Of a DNA stretch of 8,586 bases, positions 4,961-8,586 are shown in pieces. Below the pieces are notes generated by a model. That model did not search any database. It was not told the origin of the DNA and saw nothing but the letters and a program-made list of their open reading frames with translations. Position 1 is the first letter of the stretch, and each line of letters starts with the position of its first letter. Source of the stretch: Spirochaetaceae bacterium (GTDB lineage: Bacteria > Spirochaetota > Spirochaetia > Treponematales > Breznakiellaceae); contig JAISCK010000043.1 of the NCBI GenBank assembly GCA_031265635.1, positions 1 to 8,586 of the forward strand. The letters are read 5' to 3'. Position numbers and translations under genes: made by a program.

Positions 4961-6205
4961 ATGAAATATTTTTTCGCCTGTATGACAAGGGCGCTGGCCC
5001 TTCCAGTTCTGGCCCTTGCCGGCTCTTTCGGCCTTTTCGGGGCGGAAATCACCGTTCCCCGGCTTGAGGCGTTTACCCGGGGCGCCAAAAATGGAGACGA
5101 CTTTGTGCTTTCATCGGTTGCCGAGGCTGATTTGGCTGTCGAGGGGGGGTATAAATACTCGGCCTACCTGGGCTTTTCCTTCTCTTCGGGGGATTTGGAA
5201 CGGCTTATGGCCCGGGGAAACCTGAATATTGACCATTTGACGGCGGCCCCGACTGATAGTGAGTTTAACGATCTTGTGGACGAACTTGAAGACCGGCTCA
5301 ACAGGCGGACCACCCTTGGTCTCAGGGTCATCAAGGCCACCGCCAGGGAACCCCTGGGCCTTCCCCTGGAATTGAGTTATTTCCTGGGGAAAGCCGATAC
5401 CTTTGCCTCGGGGGATGATTTTGTAAACTATTTCGGAACCGCCCCGCTGAGCAGCGATTTCAGGGGCTTTATGTACTTTCCAGACGGCATAGGAGGGGAC
5501 ATTACCAACCAGTACCACGGCATACACCAGGTCAACGGCACCGGCCTTTCCCTTGCCCTTACCAGGTCGGAAAAGGTCATTCCCATGGGATATTTCTACC
5601 AGGACCTGGGGTTTACCGATGCCGGCGGCAATTTTGAGGCCGGCCATTATTCCGGGGACCTCAGGCTCCTCGTAAACAGCCGGCCCCTGCGCCTTGAGTT
5701 TTTCGGGGGCCTCAGTTTCCACCGTGGCGGCGAAAACATCTACCGGGGCGGGCTTCTGGCCCATCTTGCCGCCGAAGCCGGGGCGGAGCTGTTCATCCAG
5801 GCCGGCGTTCCCGGCTGGCGGCAGGGTGAAGACTTCGACATGGACCATCTTTTCTTCCTCCTTGAACCGAGAATACGCTTTGGGTTTTTCGCCGTCAGAA
5901 CCACGTTTTTTTACCGCCCCCTCTGGTATTTACAGCGGGAAAACAAGACCGAGCAGGGAAAAGCCGATATAAATGTCAAGCTCATCTTTGGAAACCTCGA
6001 CGAATCCCAGTTTGAATTCGGCCTTGAGGGCACCGGGGGGCTGCAAACCGCCGGTATGGACGACCGGTATTTTTATGTTTCGCCCTTTCTCAGCATGGTA
6101 TCTTCGGGGCTGCGCTGGGACACAAAGCTCAGGATTGATCCCTTTGAATACGATAATATAGGAGAGATGTTTGAGCTGTTTATGGGAATACGGACAGCCT
6201 ATTAA
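4961..6205 (+). CDS. Secreted, probable outer-membrane beta-barrel protein of unknown function
   Basis: The product has 414 residues from ATG 4961; an in-frame ATG at 4982 would remove seven. The N-terminus has Lys2 and Arg10 followed by the hydrophobic run ALALPVLALAGSFGLF, and likely cleavage after GA at about residue 28, so it is exported by Sec. The mature part alternates polar and hydrophobic or aromatic residues (for example RLEFFGGLSF at 244-253, RIRFGFFAVRTTFFYRPLWYL at about 304-324, and FYVSPFLSMVSSGLRWDTKLRI at about 371-392). It ends in an aromatic residue (Tyr414). These are marks of a transmembrane beta-barrel. No catalytic motif or named family is recognised. No Shine-Dalgarno site precedes either ATG. 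A run of seven G bases at 5143-5149 lies in codons 61-63 and could slip. The gene is divergent from cheA and is followed 15 bases later by a second barrel-like gene. Confidence 0.7.
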   Translation: MKYFFACMTRALALPVLALAGSFGLFGAEITVPRLEAFTRGAKNGDDFVLSSVAEADLAVEGGYKYSAYLGFSFSSGDLERLMARGNLNIDHLTAAPTDSEFNDLVDELEDRLNRRTTLGLRVIKATAREPLGLPLELSYFLGKADTFASGDDFVNYFGTAPLSSDFRGFMYFPDGIGGDITNQYHGIHQVNGTGLSLALTRSEKVIPMGYFYQDLGFTDAGGNFEAGHYSGDLRLLVNSRPLRLEFFGGLSFHRGGENIYRGGLLAHLAAEAGAELFIQAGVPGWRQGEDFDMDHLFFLLEPRIRFGFFAVRTTFFYRPLWYLQRENKTEQGKADINVKLIFGNLDESQFEFGLEGTGGLQTAGMDDRYFYVSPFLSMVSSGLRWDTKLRIDPFEYDNIGEMFELFMGIRTAY

Positions 6206-6220
6206 ACGTATGGAGCATAC

Positions 6221-7081
6221 ATGAAGCGGCGTTTCCTTTGCGCGGTCCTCCTGGGCCTGATCATCCTCCCCCTTTCCGCCCTGGAACTGAGTGTTACCGG
6301 CGGTCTGGGAAATCTGCGTTTTGACCCTGACCGGGACAGCTCCCTGGGCGCGGCGGGAGAGCAATTCTCCCCCCTTCTGTACCTTCCCATAAACGCTGTT
6401 TTTTCAGACCAGGCGGTTGACCGTTTTTCCTATACGGTTGAATTCAAGCGCGGGCCCGTGCTGAGGAACCAGCTTTCCGCTGTTCTGGGCATTGATTTTG
6501 AATACGGAAGCCTTGCCTTCGGTCCTGTTTTCGGCCTGTGGAACGATGCCGGTGATTTCATAAAACCCGGCGTTTTGCTGCGGGCCGGGCTTGAGCTTCC
6601 CGGAAAAGCCTTCATACTCCTTGAGGGCAACGCGACCATAGGGGCTTTGACCGCCGAAGGGGACTACGCGGAAGAATACGGGCGCGCCGCTTTTGGCATT
6701 TGGGTGCCCTATGCGGTCATCACCCTCAGCGCGGCGCGGGAAGAATTTTCAAGCATGAACGGCAGCGGCGTACTCATCCAGGACAGGAGGATCAGGTACG
6801 GTTTCAGCGCGGCGGCGTTCAAAAAAAATGTGCCGTATACGGTGGACCTCAATCTCGGCTATCAGATTCTGGAAAGGGAATATGTTCACGCCGGTACCGA
6901 CAACCTAAAGTCCCTGTACCTTGGCTGCGAGTTCAGGGCCTCCATACGGCCCACACTTACCTTTGTACTGGGCGGAGAGATGCCCCTCTATACCTGGGGC
7001 AAGGACCCCCTTAAAAGCCCGTCCCGGAGTACCCCGCTCTACGAGGTCCGCACAGGCTTCATCTGGACTATGGGGGAGTAG
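6221..7081 (+). CDS. Second secreted, probable outer-membrane beta-barrel protein
   Basis: The product has 286 residues. The start MKRRFLCAVLLGLIILPLSALE is a signal peptide with cleavage likely after SA, about residue 20. The mature chain is rich in Gly, aromatic and alternating residues (LSAVLGIDFEYGSLAFGPVFGLW; LYLGCEFRASIRPTLTFVLGGEM; VRTGFIWTM at the end), which suggests an eight- to twelve-strand barrel or a periplasmic beta protein. The ATG at 6221 has a GGAG site five to six bases upstream and lies 15 bases after the preceding stop, so it is the second gene of an operon. The shared export route, shape and coupling suggest that the two products act together at the cell envelope; this is inference. 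A run of eight A bases (6821-6828) is a possible slippage site. I do not recognise a family. Confidence 0.68.
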   Translation: MKRRFLCAVLLGLIILPLSALELSVTGGLGNLRFDPDRDSSLGAAGEQFSPLLYLPINAVFSDQAVDRFSYTVEFKRGPVLRNQLSAVLGIDFEYGSLAFGPVFGLWNDAGDFIKPGVLLRAGLELPGKAFILLEGNATIGALTAEGDYAEEYGRAAFGIWVPYAVITLSAAREEFSSMNGSGVLIQDRRIRYGFSAAAFKKNVPYTVDLNLGYQILEREYVHAGTDNLKSLYLGCEFRASIRPTLTFVLGGEMPLYTWGKDPLKSPSRSTPLYEVRTGFIWTMGE

Positions 7082-7162
7082 TACTCCTTTTCACAGCAAT
7101 ACCGGGGTAAAACCGGGACAGGTTCAAGATCATCGCCGGAATCAGATAAAGTTCTAATGGGT

Positions 7163-7179
7163 TAGAATGCAAATATAAT
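7163..7179 (+). promoter_or_regulatory. Candidate -10 boxes upstream of the orphan lipoprotein gene
   Basis: TAGAAT (7163-7168) and a perfect TATAAT (7174-7179) are both present, but neither has a convincing -35 box 16-18 bases upstream. If TATAAT is used, transcription begins near 7186, past the ATG at 7178, and translation would have to start further downstream. The rest of the 7082-7177 gap shows only a short GGAGTA/TACTCC inverted repeat at 7075-7087 across the preceding stop, followed by TTTT, which could be a weak terminator. Confidence 0.3.
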
Positions 7180-7924
7180 GAGAGAAAATTATTTTAATTT
7201 AGTTTTTTCAATAAGATTGCTTATCGACGCTCCGGGAATCGTCCACATAAAACGAGGTACTTCTGCCTTTTTTTCGATATTGTTGTTAATTGGATGCGCA
7301 TCCATGCCAAGTAATGTTGACGTGTTTAATAACAATCATTCTGATTTTTTTGTCTTGAAGAATAAATTGGAAATGGATGGCCGCATTAATTCCTTTCAGC
7401 TTGAAAATACATATTCGTATGTAATTATTGAGCGGACGTATGGAAGAATAACAGTTGATGATAAAAAGAAAAATTACCGCATAACTGCTTCATATCCTTA
7501 TAAGGAAACTCGTTATTATTCAAAAGAAGATTTGTTTTTAGATATAGGAATGGATATTAATTTAGTATCCGACTATTTATCCTTTTTTAATGAATATCAA
7601 TCATTCTCAGGTATAGGACATTACTCGCAAACGCTCAGCTATCAGGAAATATCAAACTTCAATGAACAGTATTTTTCTTTGGAATCAATAGAGGCAATTA
7701 CTCGTGAAAACGCTTTTCTTAAAAAAATAAATAAAAAGCAAATAACCTATAGGTTTATTAATTTTACCGAGAGATTATCCGGAATGATATTGGGTGATGC
7801 AGTAAGAATATGTTATTCATATGATATTGATTTGTCAGAATTATCTCGGGAAGAATTATTAATATTTGGTTTCAAATGGATCAAAGAAACTGCTCACGCG
7901 AACTGGTATGAGATAGGCTATTAA
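7178..7924 (+). CDS. AT-rich orphan lipoprotein of unknown function
   Basis: From the ATG at 7178 this encodes 248 residues. A lipobox LIGC ends at Cys40, after a hydrophobic segment (SAFFSILLLIG) that follows Lys25-Arg26, so the protein is likely lipidated and anchored to a membrane. A 24-residue stretch before Lys-Arg is unusually long for a lipoprotein signal peptide. Codon 24 is ATA followed by AAA CGA GGT, so the true start could lie there or be mutated. The mature part is rich in Asn, Ser, Tyr, Phe and Ile, with no recognised domain; it contains several Tyr-rich strands, and residues 125-205 are largely polar. G+C is about 30% by sample counts, far below the flanking genes, and A/T-ending codons dominate, which suggests horizontal acquisition. 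No Shine-Dalgarno site is seen before the ATG. The gene stands alone between two transcription units. Confidence 0.7.
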   Translation: MRENYFNLVFSIRLLIDAPGIVHIKRGTSAFFSILLLIGCASMPSNVDVFNNNHSDFFVLKNKLEMDGRINSFQLENTYSYVIIERTYGRITVDDKKKNYRITASYPYKETRYYSKEDLFLDIGMDINLVSDYLSFFNEYQSFSGIGHYSQTLSYQEISNFNEQYFSLESIEAITRENAFLKKINKKQITYRFINFTERLSGMILGDAVRICYSYDIDLSELSREELLIFGFKWIKETAHANWYEIGY

Positions 7925-8017
7925 ATTGAACCGGGGGAAACGCATGGATACCTGACTTTTCGGTCTGCCTGATAGCCGGATATGGCGGATTCAAAATCGG
8001 ATCTGCTCAGGTGCCTA

Positions 8018-8045
8018 TTGACAGAATGGGGAAAAGGCGTATTAT
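8018..8045 (+). promoter_or_regulatory. Promoter of the solute-binding lipoprotein gene
   Basis: A perfect TTGACA (8018-8023) is followed after 16 bases by TATTAT (8040-8045), which matches five of six -10 bases. Transcription would begin near 8052, giving a leader of about 15 bases. The 7925-8017 stretch upstream holds no gene; it contains the word CGGAT three times within about 25 bases (7976-8001), of unknown meaning. Confidence 0.7.
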
Positions 8046-8066
8046 ACTCATTCTGGTACCATTTTA

Positions 8067-8586
8067 ATGAAGCGGAATATTTTTTTATTCGTCTTTGCCG
8101 TGTTTGCCCTTGTTTCCTGTGGTAAAAAAACGGAAGCGGAGCTTCAGACAGAAACGGGCATTCCTTCTCCCCTTGAAACCGCGCAACAGCTTGCCGCCCT
8201 GAATGAGAAGGTGTCGGCTGTTCCCCTGACGGATGTGGACAGGTATCCTCCGGGCATACGGGAAATCCTTCGGCGTGGCAGCATTATTTTTGGCATGACC
8301 GAGGCGGACCAAAAGCCTTTTTTCTATACCGATGAAGAAACGGGCACCCTTATCGGCCTTGATGTCGAGATAGGCTACGAAATCGCCAACCGCCTGGGGG
8401 TCCGGGCGGTTTTTAACCGCGACGCGGCAAGTTTTGACGGTGTTGTGCTGAACGTGGCAAACAAGACCGTTGACGTGGCGTTGAGCAAACTCAGCCGGAC
8501 CCTGCGCCGGGGCGGCCTGGTGCGGTTTACCATGCCCTATATTACCTTCCGCCAGGCGGTTTTGGTAAACCGGCTGGAACTGGCCA
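8067..8586 (+). CDS. Amino-acid-type ABC transporter solute-binding lipoprotein (SBP family 3), 5' part only
   Basis: The window contains the first 173 codons and then ends. The start MKRNIFLFVFAVFALVSC is a lipoprotein signal with lipobox LVSC, so Cys18 would be lipidated and the protein anchored facing the periplasm. Residues about 68 onward match the beginning of family 3 solute-binding domains: ILRRGSIIFGMTEADQKPFFY (start strand and ligand-pocket turn), TGTLIGLDVEIGYEIANRLGV (the usual G-x-x-x-G-x-D-v-e-i-A-x-x-l-g pattern at 93-112), TVDVALSKLSRTLRR (135-148, the position of the usual G-D-x-x-x-x-x-x-T-x-T-x-x-R) and FTMPYITFRQAVLVNR (154-169). Such proteins bind amino acids or similar small polar ligands for an ABC importer. 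Residues 19-67 form an extra spacer before the domain. There is no Shine-Dalgarno site. The permease and ATPase genes may follow beyond the edge. Confidence 0.85.
   Translation, partial: MKRNIFLFVFAVFALVSCGKKTEAELQTETGIPSPLETAQQLAALNEKVSAVPLTDVDRYPPGIREILRRGSIIFGMTEADQKPFFYTDEETGTLIGLDVEIGYEIANRLGVRAVFNRDAASFDGVVLNVANKTVDVALSKLSRTLRRGGLVRFTMPYITFRQAVLVNRLELA

Noticed and set aside
5111..5848. Minus-strand open frame of 245 codons opposite the 414-residue barrel protein
   Set aside because: The plus frame has a promoter, signal peptide and operon partner; the minus frame has none of these.
8085..8312. Minus-strand 75-codon frame near the right edge
   Set aside because: It is antisense to the solute-binding lipoprotein, which has a strong promoter, a lipobox and family motifs.

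Overview
The window looks like a chromosomal segment of a host-associated treponeme (Spirochaetota), possibly a termite-gut lineage such as Treponema primitia or T. azotonutricia. The main reason is the chemotaxis cluster cheA - cheW/cheR-like fusion - cheX. It has the spirochaete phosphatase CheX, a CheW fused to a CheR-like domain, and a CheA with an enlarged dimerisation domain, all features known from Treponema denticola. Most genes are about 50-58% G+C. The genus call is fairly firm; the species hint is inference only.

Layout. Positions 1-150 (minus strand): a tRNA-Val(GAC) gene with its own promoter and rho-independent terminator. Positions 209-570 (minus): a small transcription unit with one or two short, partly hydrophobic ORFs and two palindromic elements that sit in frame inside the reading frame and encode Ile-Pro-Arg-Gly-Ser-Ala-Ala twice. 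Positions 628-4886 (minus): the che operon in the order cheA, cheW-cheR-like, cheX, closed by a hairpin. cheY, usually the last gene of this operon in treponemes, is absent. Positions 4867-4960: a compact divergent promoter region with three nested or adjacent palindromes. Positions 4961-7081 (plus): two coupled genes for secreted, probably outer-membrane beta-barrel proteins of unknown function. Positions 7178-7924 (plus): an AT-rich orphan lipoprotein gene, about 30% G+C, that looks foreign to its surroundings. Positions 8067 to the end (plus): the 5' part of a solute-binding lipoprotein gene (SBP family 3, amino-acid type), cut off by the window edge.

How the genes work together. CheA is the histidine kinase, the CheW domain couples it to chemoreceptors, and CheX removes phosphate from CheY-P. 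CheY, the receptors and a catalytically intact CheR must be encoded elsewhere. The two barrel-like proteins are divergently transcribed from the che operon and share its control region. Nothing in their sequence ties them to chemotaxis.

No clearly new defence or mobile system is visible. The most unusual items are the in-frame palindromic elements, the CheW-CheR-like fusion with a degraded methyltransferase motif set, and a start-signal pattern: genes that begin transcripts lack Shine-Dalgarno sequences and have promoters very close to the start codon, while downstream operon genes have good Shine-Dalgarno sites.
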